A stretch of DNA of 11,873 nucleotides, taken from NCBI GenBank assembly GCA_903923345.1, contig CAIXXI010000248.1:1-11873 (forward strand). Direction: 5' to 3'. The position numbers were made by a program, and so were the translations under genes. Positions within the stretch are counted from its first letter, which is position 1. Each line of letters opens with the position of its first letter. Shown piece after piece: positions 5,364-11,873 of this stretch. Source of the DNA: an uncultured Burkholderiales bacterium. GTDB taxonomy: Bacteria; Pseudomonadota; Gammaproteobacteria; Burkholderiales; Burkholderiaceae_E. The notes under the pieces were generated by a model. The model saw only the letters and a program-made list of their open reading frames with translations. It had not been told where the DNA came from and did not search any database.

Positions 5364-7382
5364 TCATGAGGACTTGCGAACGCGCAGATACCACTCGACG
5401 AGCAGGCGAACCTGCTTGGCGGTGTAGTGCTTCTCGACCATGCGATCGACGAAGTTCTGATGTTTGCGCTGTTCATCGCCGGACGCCTTGGCATTGAACG
5501 AGATCACCGGCAGCAGATCCTCGGTGGTCGAGAACATCTTCTTCTCGATCACGCCGCGCAGCTTCTCGTAACTCGTCCACGACGGATTGTTGCCGGCGTT
5601 GTTGGCGCGGGCCCTGAGCACGAAGTTCACGATCTCGTGGCGGAAGTCCTTCGGGTTGGCAATCCCGGCCGGCTTTTCGATCTTCTCGAGCTCGTCGTTG
5701 AGCTGATTGCGATCGAGGATCTCACCGGTGTTCGGGTCACGGAATTCCTGATCCTGAATCCACAGATCGGCGAAGGTGACATACCGGTCGAAGATGTTCT
5801 GCCCGTATTCCGAGTAGGACTCGAGGTACGCGGTCTGGATTTCCTTGCCGATGAATTCGGCGTACGGCGCAGACAGGTGTTCCTTGATGAAGGCGAGGTA
5901 TTTCTTTTCGACTTCCGGGGCGAACTGCTCGCGTTCGATCTGCTGCTCGAGCACATAGAGCAGATGCACCGGATTGGCCGCGACCTCGCCGTGGTCGAAG
6001 TTGAAGACCTTGGACAGCACCTTGTAAGCAAAGCGGGTCGACAGTCCGCTCATGCCTTCATCGACTCCGGCAAAGTCACGGTATTCCTGCAGCGACTTGG
6101 CTTTGGGATCGACGTCCTTGAGGTTCTCGCCGTCGTAGATGCGCATCTTCGAGAACAGGCTCGAATTTTCCGGCTCTTTCAGTCGGGTGAGGATCGCGAA
6201 CTGGGCCATCATCTTCAGCGTGCCCGGTGCGCAGGGTGCCTTGGAGAGCGAGCTCGATTCGAGCAGCTTCTCGTAGATGCGGATTTCCTCGGTCACCCGC
6301 AGGCAGTAGGGCACCTTCACGATGTAGATGCGGTCGAGGAAGGCTTCGTTGTTCTTGTTGTTGCGGAATGCCTGCCACTCGCTTTCATTGGAGTGCGCCA
6401 GGATCACGCCGTCAAAGGGGATTGCGCCGAAGCCTTCGGTGCCCTTGTAGTTGCCTTCCTGCGTAGCGGTCAACAGCGGGTGCAAGACCTTGATCGGGGC
6501 CTTGAACATTTCGACGAATTCGAGCATGCCCTGATTGGCCAGGCACAGTCCGCCGGAATAGCTGTAGGCGTCGGTGTCGTCCTGGGAAAAGCGCTCGAGC
6601 TGGCGGATGTCGAGTTTGCCGACCAGCGAGGAGATGTCCTGGTTGTTTTCGTCGCCCGGCTCGGTCTTGGCAATGGCCACCTGCTGCAGGATCGAAGGTC
6701 GCAGCTTGACCACCCGGAACCGGGTGATGTCACCGCCGAATTCGATCAGGCGCTTGACCGCCCAGGGGGACATGATCGGATTGAGATAGCGGCGCGGAAT
6801 GCCGTACTCGGCTTCGATGGCCGGGCCGTCTTCATGGGGCGAGAACAGCCCGAGCGGCGACTCATTGACCGGTGATCCCTTGAGCGCATAAAAGGGTGCC
6901 TGCTCCATCAGTGCCTTGAGCTTTTCGGCCAGTGAGGACTTGCCACCACCAGGGGGGCCGAGCAGATACAGGATCTGCTTGCGCTCTTCCAGTGCCTGAG
7001 CCGAGTGCTTGAAGAAGGACACGATCTGTTCGATGGTCTCTTCCATGCCGTAGAAGTCACGGAAGGCCGGATAGACGCGCATCACCTTGTTCGAAAAGAT
7101 CCGTGACAGGCGCGGGTCATTGCGGGTGTCGATGAGCTTAGGCTCGCCGATGGCGGTGAGCATGCGTTCGGCTGCGCTGGCGTAGGCGCTGCGATCACGC
7201 TTGCACAACTCGAGGTACTCCTGGAGCGAGTACTCCTCTTCCTGACGCAGTTCGTAGCGGGCCTTGAAGCGGCCCAGAACGCCCTCTGCTGCAGTGGCTG
7301 CGCTGCTTGAGTGGGGCGTTGATGCCGGGCGGACAGGGTCGTCGCCGAAGGCTGAGATGCCGCGGGTGTATCCGGATTCCAT
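5364..7382 (-). CDS. prkA: PrkA-type AAA+ serine protein kinase (YeaG homologue)
   Basis: The 672-residue product is nearly collinear with E. coli YeaG. The N-terminal AAA+ module has Walker A GPPGGGKS (142-149) and a Walker B-like strand FDGVILAHSNESE (323-335). The conserved block AKTEPGDENNQDISSLVGK lies at 238-256. The C-terminal kinase-like region ends in the typical QVRLLVEWYLRVRKSS. The ATG at 7382 is chosen because GGAGG (7389-7393) lies 6 nt upstream; an in-frame ATG at 7433 lacks this. Even so, the protein has about 33 Ser/Ala-rich residues before the point where YeaG starts. PrkA family members phosphorylate serine on protein targets and are tied to stationary phase, nutrient stress and, in Bacillus, sporulation. 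It leads the prkA-yeaH-spoVR operon. Palindromes at 7418-7441 lie in its upstream region. Confidence 0.96.
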   Translation of the reverse strand: MESGYTRGISAFGDDPVRPASTPHSSSAATAAEGVLGRFKARYELRQEEEYSLQEYLELCKRDRSAYASAAERMLTAIGEPKLIDTRNDPRLSRIFSNKVMRVYPAFRDFYGMEETIEQIVSFFKHSAQALEERKQILYLLGPPGGGKSSLAEKLKALMEQAPFYALKGSPVNESPLGLFSPHEDGPAIEAEYGIPRRYLNPIMSPWAVKRLIEFGGDITRFRVVKLRPSILQQVAIAKTEPGDENNQDISSLVGKLDIRQLERFSQDDTDAYSYSGGLCLANQGMLEFVEMFKAPIKVLHPLLTATQEGNYKGTEGFGAIPFDGVILAHSNESEWQAFRNNKNNEAFLDRIYIVKVPYCLRVTEEIRIYEKLLESSSLSKAPCAPGTLKMMAQFAILTRLKEPENSSLFSKMRIYDGENLKDVDPKAKSLQEYRDFAGVDEGMSGLSTRFAYKVLSKVFNFDHGEVAANPVHLLYVLEQQIEREQFAPEVEKKYLAFIKEHLSAPYAEFIGKEIQTAYLESYSEYGQNIFDRYVTFADLWIQDQEFRDPNTGEILDRNQLNDELEKIEKPAGIANPKDFRHEIVNFVLRARANNAGNNPSWTSYEKLRGVIEKKMFSTTEDLLPVISFNAKASGDEQRKHQNFVDRMVEKHYTAKQVRLLVEWYLRVRKSS

Positions 7383-7523
7383 GAACAACCTCCAATCACG
7401 CTGGTGTGAATCGATTCTGTCCCTGCAGGACACGATGTCCTAACAGACTGGGATGCGCGTCGGTCTGTGCCCGATGGACGGTCTAAAGCTTGACGACGCT
7501 GTGCCGAGCACGGCGCGCGACCG
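7383..7523. other. Intergenic region between copA and prkA
   Basis: This 141-bp gap follows the copA stop and precedes prkA on the same strand. It should hold the prkA promoter and perhaps the copA terminator. Besides the palindromes at 7418-7441 there is a CGGTCT direct repeat (7461-7466, 7479-7484) and a dyad CAGAC/GTCTG (7444-7448, 7463-7467). No hairpin with a T run follows copA, so read-through into the kinase operon cannot be excluded. Confidence 0.4.
7418..7441. promoter_or_regulatory. Interlocked TGTCC/GGACA palindromes upstream of prkA
   Basis: Three half-sites alternate: TGTCC (7418-7422), GGACA (7428-7432), TGTCC (7436-7440). They form two overlapping palindromes, TGTCC-N5-GGACA and the perfect AGGACA-CGA-TGTCCT (7427-7441). 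The cluster is 36-59 bp before the prkA ATG. It could be an operator or, if transcribed, alternative 5' leader hairpins. I do not recognise the regulator, and no convincing sigma-70 or sigma-54 promoter could be picked nearby. Confidence 0.45.
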
Positions 7524-9878
7524 CTATTTGGCCGACCTGTCGAGTTGACGATACAGCAAAGCGGTCGGCGTTTGATGAAGCGATGCAGGCGACCACCTGG
7601 ACAGCAGCAAGGCATTGCTCAGAACGCTGACCGAACTCAATGCCATGGCGGTTGCAGCGATGACCGGGGACAGCAGACCGAGGGCGGCGAGCGGGATTCC
7701 GATGATGTTGTAGGCGAATGCCCAGAACAGGTTCTGGTGGATTTTGGCAACGGTTCTTCGGGAAATTTCGATGGCGGCAGGCACCAGGCCGGGATCGCCT
7801 CGCATCAGCGTGATGCCGGCGGCCTGCATGGCGACGTCGGTGCCGGTGGCCATCGCGAAACTGACGTCGGCTGCGGCCAGTGCAGGCGCGTCGTTGATGC
7901 CGTCGCCGACCATCGCCACCGTCGCGCTGGCCGACTGGCTGGCGGCCTCCGATTTCAGTGAGGCGATCACCTGGGCCTTGTCCTGCGGCAGTACCTCGGC
8001 GATGACGCGGCTGACGCCGAGCAATTGGGCGATCGCTGCCGCCGCCCCGGCGTTGTCACCGGTCAGCATCACGCTCTGGATACCCATGGCCGTGAGGGTC
8101 CTGATGGCGTCCTGTGCCTGCGGCTTGGGTGTGTCTCCAAAGGCCAGAAGGCCGAGTGCGCGATGGGTTCCATCTGCGGCTGTCTCGATGACCCAGGACA
8201 CGGTTCGACCCGCCTGCTGAAGTGCCTGGGCCTGCTGAGCGAGACCGGCTTCGGACGGGTTGCTGGCGGTCAAGCCCAGTTCGTCGGCCACGCGCGTGCT
8301 CGCGATTCGAAGCAAGCGTTCGCCGATATGGCCCTCGAGCCCGCGGCCGGGAAAGGCTCGGATCGACGAGGCCGTGAGCTGTGCGCAATCGGCCTTGGCG
8401 GCCGCTTCGAGGGTGGCTCGGGCCAGCGGATGTTCGCTGCCGGCCTGAAGGGCGCCCGCCTGTGCCAGCAGATCTTTCGCCGTAATACCCTCTGCCGCAA
8501 CGGTGTCAGTCACGACCGGATGACCCACGGTGAGCGTGCCCGTCTTGTCGAAGGCAACGATCCGAATCCGATGTGCGAGTTCGAGTGCCTGGGCATCCTT
8601 GATGAGCACGCCGTGCCGGGCGGCCACGCCGGTGCCCGCCATGATCGCAGCCGGTGTGGCCAGCCCCAGGGCGCAGGGGCAGGCGATGACCAGCACAGCG
8701 ACCGCAGCCATCATCGAGGGCTCGATCGCATGGTCGGTGAGCAGCCAGCCAGCCAGGGTCAGGAGGGCGATCCCGATCACCACCGGCACGAAGATGGCCG
8801 AGACCCGGTCGACGATGCGCTGGATGGGCGCCTGGGCGGCCTGGGCGTCTTCGACCATGCGCACGATGCGGGCCAGGACGGTCTCGGCGCCCACTGCGGT
8901 GACTTCGATTTCGATGCGACCATCGCCATTGATCGAACCGCCGACGACCCGATCACCGGGATGCTTGTCGATGGGCAGCGATTCACCGGTCAGCATCGAC
9001 TCGTCGACCTGTGTCTCACCGACCCGCAGCAGACCGTCCAGAGGCAATCGTTCACCGGGCAGGATGATCAGGCGATCAGCGGGGGCGATCTGATCCAGCG
9101 CCACCGTGTGAATCTCGGTGCCGACACGTTTTCGCGCCGTGTCGGGTTGCAGCGATTGCAGGGCGCGAATGGCGTCGGTGGTCTGGCGTTTGGCCCGCGA
9201 TTCGAGGTACTTGCCCAGTAACACAAGGGCGATCACGACCGCCGAAGACTCGAAGTACAGGTGCGGTGCGTGACCACTGTGAGCCCGAGACCAGAGCCAG
9301 ACCGACAGCCCCCAGCCAGCGCTCGTACCGATTGCAACCAGCAGATCCATGTTGCCGGTACCGGCCTTCAAGGCATGCCAGCCGGCCTTGTAGAAGCGGG
9401 CGCCCAGAATGAACTGCACCGGCGTGGCCAGTGCGAATTGCAGCCAGGCCGGCAACATCGCGTGCATGCCAAAGGGTGCGAGCAGCATCGGCAGCACCAG
9501 TGGCGCAGCCATCGCCAGAGCGATCAGGGCGTGCCGGCGCTCGCTGGCCAGTCGGGCCTGCTGTCGATCGTTGTCCCTGGATGCAGCCGAAGGGGCAGGC
9601 GCAGACGAGATGGCCGCATCGAGCGAGGCAGTCGGGGCTGAGGGTTCTGGCGCAGGCGAGGCAGGCACCTCATACCCCGCGTCTTCGATCGCCTTGATCA
9701 ACTGGTCGCGATTCAGGGCGTCGCCCTCAATCGTTGCCCGCTCGGTTGCAAGGTTGACCGAGACCGTCTGAACACCGGAGACCTTGCGAATCGCCCGCTC
9801 GACCCGAGCTGAGCAGGAGGCGCAGGTCATGCCCTCGATGGGAAGGGTGATGGTGGAGGCGTCGTTGACATCATTCAT
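7524..9878 (-). CDS. copA: Cu(I)-exporting P1B-type ATPase
   Basis: The 784-residue protein is a copper-translocating P-type ATPase of the inner membrane, expected to export Cu(I) from the cytoplasm. In order it has one N-terminal heavy-metal-associated domain (MTCASC, C19/C22), an Ala/Pro/Ser linker (about 73-105), and membrane helices. Then come the actuator TGES (297-300), the CPC metal site (C400, C402), the phosphorylation motif DKTGT (D444), SEHP (481-484), TGD (606-608) and GDGINDAP (658-665). Late-helix residues Y723-N724 and M745-x-x-S748-S749 match the P1B-1 Cu(I) signature rather than Zn/Cd or Ag-only forms. The ATG at 9878 has GGGAG (9886-9890) 7 nt upstream; an earlier in-frame ATG at 9908 does not fit as well. 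It is divergent from the copZ-like gene, with 69 bp between starts. Confidence 0.97.
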   Translation of the reverse strand: MNDVNDASTITLPIEGMTCASCSARVERAIRKVSGVQTVSVNLATERATIEGDALNRDQLIKAIEDAGYEVPASPAPEPSAPTASLDAAISSAPAPSAASRDNDRQQARLASERRHALIALAMAAPLVLPMLLAPFGMHAMLPAWLQFALATPVQFILGARFYKAGWHALKAGTGNMDLLVAIGTSAGWGLSVWLWSRAHSGHAPHLYFESSAVVIALVLLGKYLESRAKRQTTDAIRALQSLQPDTARKRVGTEIHTVALDQIAPADRLIILPGERLPLDGLLRVGETQVDESMLTGESLPIDKHPGDRVVGGSINGDGRIEIEVTAVGAETVLARIVRMVEDAQAAQAPIQRIVDRVSAIFVPVVIGIALLTLAGWLLTDHAIEPSMMAAVAVLVIACPCALGLATPAAIMAGTGVAARHGVLIKDAQALELAHRIRIVAFDKTGTLTVGHPVVTDTVAAEGITAKDLLAQAGALQAGSEHPLARATLEAAAKADCAQLTASSIRAFPGRGLEGHIGERLLRIASTRVADELGLTASNPSEAGLAQQAQALQQAGRTVSWVIETAADGTHRALGLLAFGDTPKPQAQDAIRTLTAMGIQSVMLTGDNAGAAAAIAQLLGVSRVIAEVLPQDKAQVIASLKSEAASQSASATVAMVGDGINDAPALAAADVSFAMATGTDVAMQAAGITLMRGDPGLVPAAIEISRRTVAKIHQNLFWAFAYNIIGIPLAALGLLSPVIAATAMALSSVSVLSNALLLSRWSPASLHQTPTALLYRQLDRSAK

Positions 9879-9947
9879 GGTCTCGCTCCCTTGGGCTGCG
9901 TGTCTCACTGTACGCTTGCGTCACGTTCGAGTTCAGGAGCAATCCAG
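9879..9947. promoter_or_regulatory. Shared divergent upstream region of copA and the copZ-like gene
   Basis: These 69 bp must carry the promoters and ribosome binding sites of both copper genes unless transcription comes from outside. The sites GGGAG (for copA, 9886-9890) and AGGAG (for copZ, 9935-9939) are clear. A weak minus-strand promoter could be CTGAAC (9936-9931) with TACAGT (9912-9907) at 18-bp spacing. I do not see the CueR-type dyad of the ACCTTCC...GGAAGGT kind that usually marks copper-induced copA promoters. No regulator gene adjoins. Confidence 0.35.
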
Positions 9948-10148
9948 ATGCAACATCAGTTTTCAGTGCAGACCATGACCTGTGCCCATTGCGTGAAGTC
10001 AGTGACCCGCGCGGTTCAGCAGCTTGACCCGGCTGCCACCGTGGTGGTCGATCTGAGTGCGGGCCGCGTCAGCGTGCAATCCGACCGGCCGCGTGATCAG
10101 CTGGCCCAGGCGATTCGGGAAGAAGGCTATGAGGTGTCCGAGGCCTGA
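9948..10148 (+). CDS. copZ: CopZ-like heavy-metal-associated copper chaperone
   Basis: The 66-residue product is a single heavy-metal-associated domain with the ferredoxin-like fold pattern. The metal loop MTCAHC lies at 10-15 (C12, C15), followed by helix VKSVTRAVQQL, strands TVVVDLSAG and RVSVQSD, and a closing GYEV. It would carry Cu(I) in the cytoplasm and hand it to CopA, whose own N-terminal domain has MTCASC. The ATG at 9948 is set by AGGAG (9935-9939) at 8 nt; an upstream in-frame ATG at 9891 would extend into the copA leader and is unlikely. The gene is divergent from copA and is followed after only 31 nt by a molybdenum hydroxylase gene, so the two may share a transcript. Confidence 0.93.
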   Translation: MQHQFSVQTMTCAHCVKSVTRAVQQLDPAATVVVDLSAGRVSVQSDRPRDQLAQAIREEGYEVSEA

Positions 10149-10179
10149 TCCGGTCCTGTAACCGATTGCAGAGGCGAGC

Positions 10180-11873
10180 ATGGGGATGAGACGGCGATTT
10201 GTGCTGGGCAGCCTGGCTGCAGTCGGCGGGCTTGCGATCGGCTGGTCGATCCTGCCGCCCAGTCAGAGGCTGACGCCCAGGCGAGCCCCCCGATTGCCGG
10301 GCACACCGACCGTGTTCAACGGTTGGGTCGCCATCGATGGTGATGGCCGGGTGACCGTGCTGATGGCCAAGGCCGAGATGGGGCAGGGCACCCACACCGG
10401 GCTGGCCATGCTACTCGCTGAGGAGCTGGACGCAGATTGGACGCAGGTGCGCACCGCCTCGACCGGAATCGATCCGATCTACAACAACATTGCCACCGTG
10501 GTCGATGGGCTGCCTTTTCATCCCGACGATCAGGGGCTGATCCGGCGCGGTGCGGGCTGGATGGTGTCGAAGCTGATGCGCGAGGCGGGTGTGATGATGA
10601 CCGGCGGGTCTTCGAGCCTCAAGGACCTGTGGCTGCCAATGCGGCAGGCCGGCGCCAGTGCCCGCGCCATGCTGGTGGCTGAGGCCGCTCATCGCTGGGG
10701 GGTTGCAGTGGGCGAGATCCGCGTGGCCGACGGACGTGTGCAGCATGCATCGGGGCGCACAGCCGGCTTTGGAGAGCTTGCCGAGGCGGCGGGCCGTCGC
10801 GCCGTGATTCGCGATGCACCCCTCAAACCGGTGACCGCCTTCAAGTTGATTGGCCAGCGCGTGCATCGACTCGACAGTGTGTCGAAGTCCGATGGGCAGG
10901 CCGGCTTCGGCATCGATCTGGCCTTGCCGCAGATGCTTCACGCGGCGGTGCGGATCTGTCCGATGCCGGGTGGCCGGGTGGCCTCACTGGACGCGACTGC
11001 AGCGATGCAGTCGCCCGGTGTGCGCAAGGTGTTCAGCGTGGCTGCATTCAAGGGCGGGGGCGAGGCGGTCGCGGTGCTCGCCACGTCCTGGTGGCAGGCG
11101 CAGCGCGCAGTGGATGGGCTCCAGGTTCAGTGGCAGGCGCCGGAGTCGTCAGCCTTGAGCAGCGATGAGATCCGGAGTCGATTGCTCGAGGCTCTGGATT
11201 CGAAGGGGGGGCATGCATTTGCCCGTCGCGGCGATGTCGATGCCGAACTGAAGGCGGCTTCGCGCACGGTGAGCGCCGAGTACTTCGCACCCTACCTGGC
11301 CCATGCCACGCTCGAGCCGATGAACTGCACGGTGCAGGTCAAATCGGGCCGGGCTACGGTCTGGGCGCCGACGCAGGTGCCTGGCCTGGCGCGACAGGCG
11401 GTGGCACAGGTGACGGGCCTGGACCCCGAGCAGGTCGAGATCGAGGTGCCTTATCTCGGCGGTGGGTTTGGCCGGCGGCTGGAAGTCGACTTCGTTGCTC
11501 AGGCGGCGGCAATCGCCCTGCAGGCCGAGGGGCTGCCGGTCAAGACGATCTGGTCACGCGAAGAAGACATGAGGCAGGATTTCTATCGGCCGGCCTGCAT
11601 GGCCAGGATCGAAGCCGGGCTCGATGCCAAGGGTGCCTTGCAGGGCTGGCGCATGGTGTCAGCCGGGCAGTCGGTTGTGTCTGCCTATGCGCAGCGGGTG
11701 ATGGGTGTGAAGCCTCCCTTTCCCGACAAGACCACCAGCGAAGGCGCTTTCGATCAGCCGTATGAATTTGCCCATGCGCGCATCGCGCATGTCACCGTCG
11801 ATCTGCCGGTTCCGGTCGGGTTCTGGCGTTCGGTGGGCCATTCGCATCAGGCCTTCTTTGTCGAGAGCTTCAT
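10180..11873 (+). CDS. Molybdopterin-binding subunit, xanthine dehydrogenase family (isoquinoline 1-oxidoreductase beta-like), N-terminal part
   Basis: The frame is open from the ATG at 10180 to the window edge, giving 564 residues; family members are usually longer than 700, so the C-terminal part is missing. The N-terminus MGMRRRFVLG followed by a hydrophobic stretch is a twin-arginine signal, common in this periplasmic subfamily. Family motifs follow: EMGQGTHTG (66-74), GGSSS (142-146), HATLEPMNCT (375-384), WAPTQVPG (395-402), GGGFGRR (427-433), and FWRSVGHSHQAFFVE (548-562). These match the IorB/aldehyde dehydrogenase molybdenum cofactor type, which hydroxylates heterocycles or oxidises aldehydes using water. 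Its substrate cannot be read from sequence. The small [2Fe-2S] subunit that often precedes it is absent; upstream is copZ, 31 nt away. GAGG at 10171 favours this ATG over the one at 10186. Confidence 0.93.
   Translation, partial: MGMRRRFVLGSLAAVGGLAIGWSILPPSQRLTPRRAPRLPGTPTVFNGWVAIDGDGRVTVLMAKAEMGQGTHTGLAMLLAEELDADWTQVRTASTGIDPIYNNIATVVDGLPFHPDDQGLIRRGAGWMVSKLMREAGVMMTGGSSSLKDLWLPMRQAGASARAMLVAEAAHRWGVAVGEIRVADGRVQHASGRTAGFGELAEAAGRRAVIRDAPLKPVTAFKLIGQRVHRLDSVSKSDGQAGFGIDLALPQMLHAAVRICPMPGGRVASLDATAAMQSPGVRKVFSVAAFKGGGEAVAVLATSWWQAQRAVDGLQVQWQAPESSALSSDEIRSRLLEALDSKGGHAFARRGDVDAELKAASRTVSAEYFAPYLAHATLEPMNCTVQVKSGRATVWAPTQVPGLARQAVAQVTGLDPEQVEIEVPYLGGGFGRRLEVDFVAQAAAIALQAEGLPVKTIWSREEDMRQDFYRPACMARIEAGLDAKGALQGWRMVSAGQSVVSAYAQRVMGVKPPFPDKTTSEGAFDQPYEFAHARIAHVTVDLPVPVGFWRSVGHSHQAFFVESF

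Noticed and set aside
5427..6875. Long open frame on the plus strand opposite prkA (482 codons)
   Set aside because: It lies wholly antisense to a strongly conserved kinase gene, shows no family resemblance, and long antisense frames are expected in GC-rich coding DNA.
7383..7523. Sigma-54 or sigma-S promoter for prkA, as reported for E. coli yeaGH
   Set aside because: No TGGCAC-N5-TTGC or convincing -10/-35 pair could be found on the minus strand; best matches were too weak to report.
8025..9221. Long plus-strand open frame opposite copA (398 codons)
   Set aside because: Antisense shadow of the ATPase gene; composition is His/Gln/Gly-rich junk without recognisable motifs.
10180..11873. Mo-Cu carbon monoxide dehydrogenase, suggested by the adjoining copper chaperone
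   Set aside because: The visible sequence lacks the CoxL active-site loop with the copper-binding cysteine (VAYRCSFR) and instead carries IorB-type motifs and a Tat signal.
1..11873. CRISPR array, tRNA, rRNA, insertion sequence, prophage or attachment site
   Set aside because: No regular repeat-spacer pattern, RNA gene signature, transposase or integrase motif, or terminal inverted repeats were seen.

Overview
The window is GC-rich, gene-dense DNA that reads as the chromosome of a Gram-negative proteobacterium. A betaproteobacterium of the Burkholderiales type is my best guess, from the gene families and codon style rather than any marker gene. The Gram-negative reading rests on the prkA-yeaH-spoVR trio in its proteobacterial form, a PsiF-repeat periplasmic protein, a Tat-type exported molybdenum hydroxylase subunit and a P1B copper ATPase. 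I see no tRNA, rRNA, CRISPR array, insertion sequence or phage gene. It looks like ordinary chromosome with a stress and metal-homeostasis flavour.

Left part (1-2307): the 5' part of an OxyR-type LysR regulator runs leftward off the edge. Divergent from it are a rubrerythrin without a rubredoxin domain, a stand-alone rubredoxin overlapping it by ATGA, a secreted two-repeat PsiF protein, and a hotdog-fold thioesterase that overlaps psiF by 17 nt. The regulator/rubrerythrin gap holds a four-element array with the exact 11-bp geometry of an OxyR tetramer site, lying across the regulator's extended -10 promoter. This suggests peroxide-responsive control of the regulator and of a two-protein peroxide reductase.

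Middle part (2370-7382, minus strand): prkA (AAA+ serine protein kinase), yeaH (DUF444, vWA-like) and spoVR form a tight operon, with a 28-nt gap and then an ATGA overlap. A GC-rich inverted repeat lies between spoVR and the convergent thioesterase gene. Two interlocked TGTCC/GGACA palindromes lie just upstream of prkA.

Right part (7524-11873): a Cu(I) P1B-type ATPase (copA) is read leftward and a small CopZ-like copper chaperone rightward from a 69-bp shared upstream region. Only 31 nt after copZ begins a Tat-signal molybdopterin-binding subunit of the xanthine dehydrogenase / isoquinoline 1-oxidoreductase beta type, cut by the right edge. Its usual [2Fe-2S] partner is not upstream. No wholly new system is evident. 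The parts most worth checking are the predicted OxyR operator with its split rubrerythrin/rubredoxin pair, the palindromes before the kinase operon, and the copper-chaperone/molybdenum-enzyme linkage.
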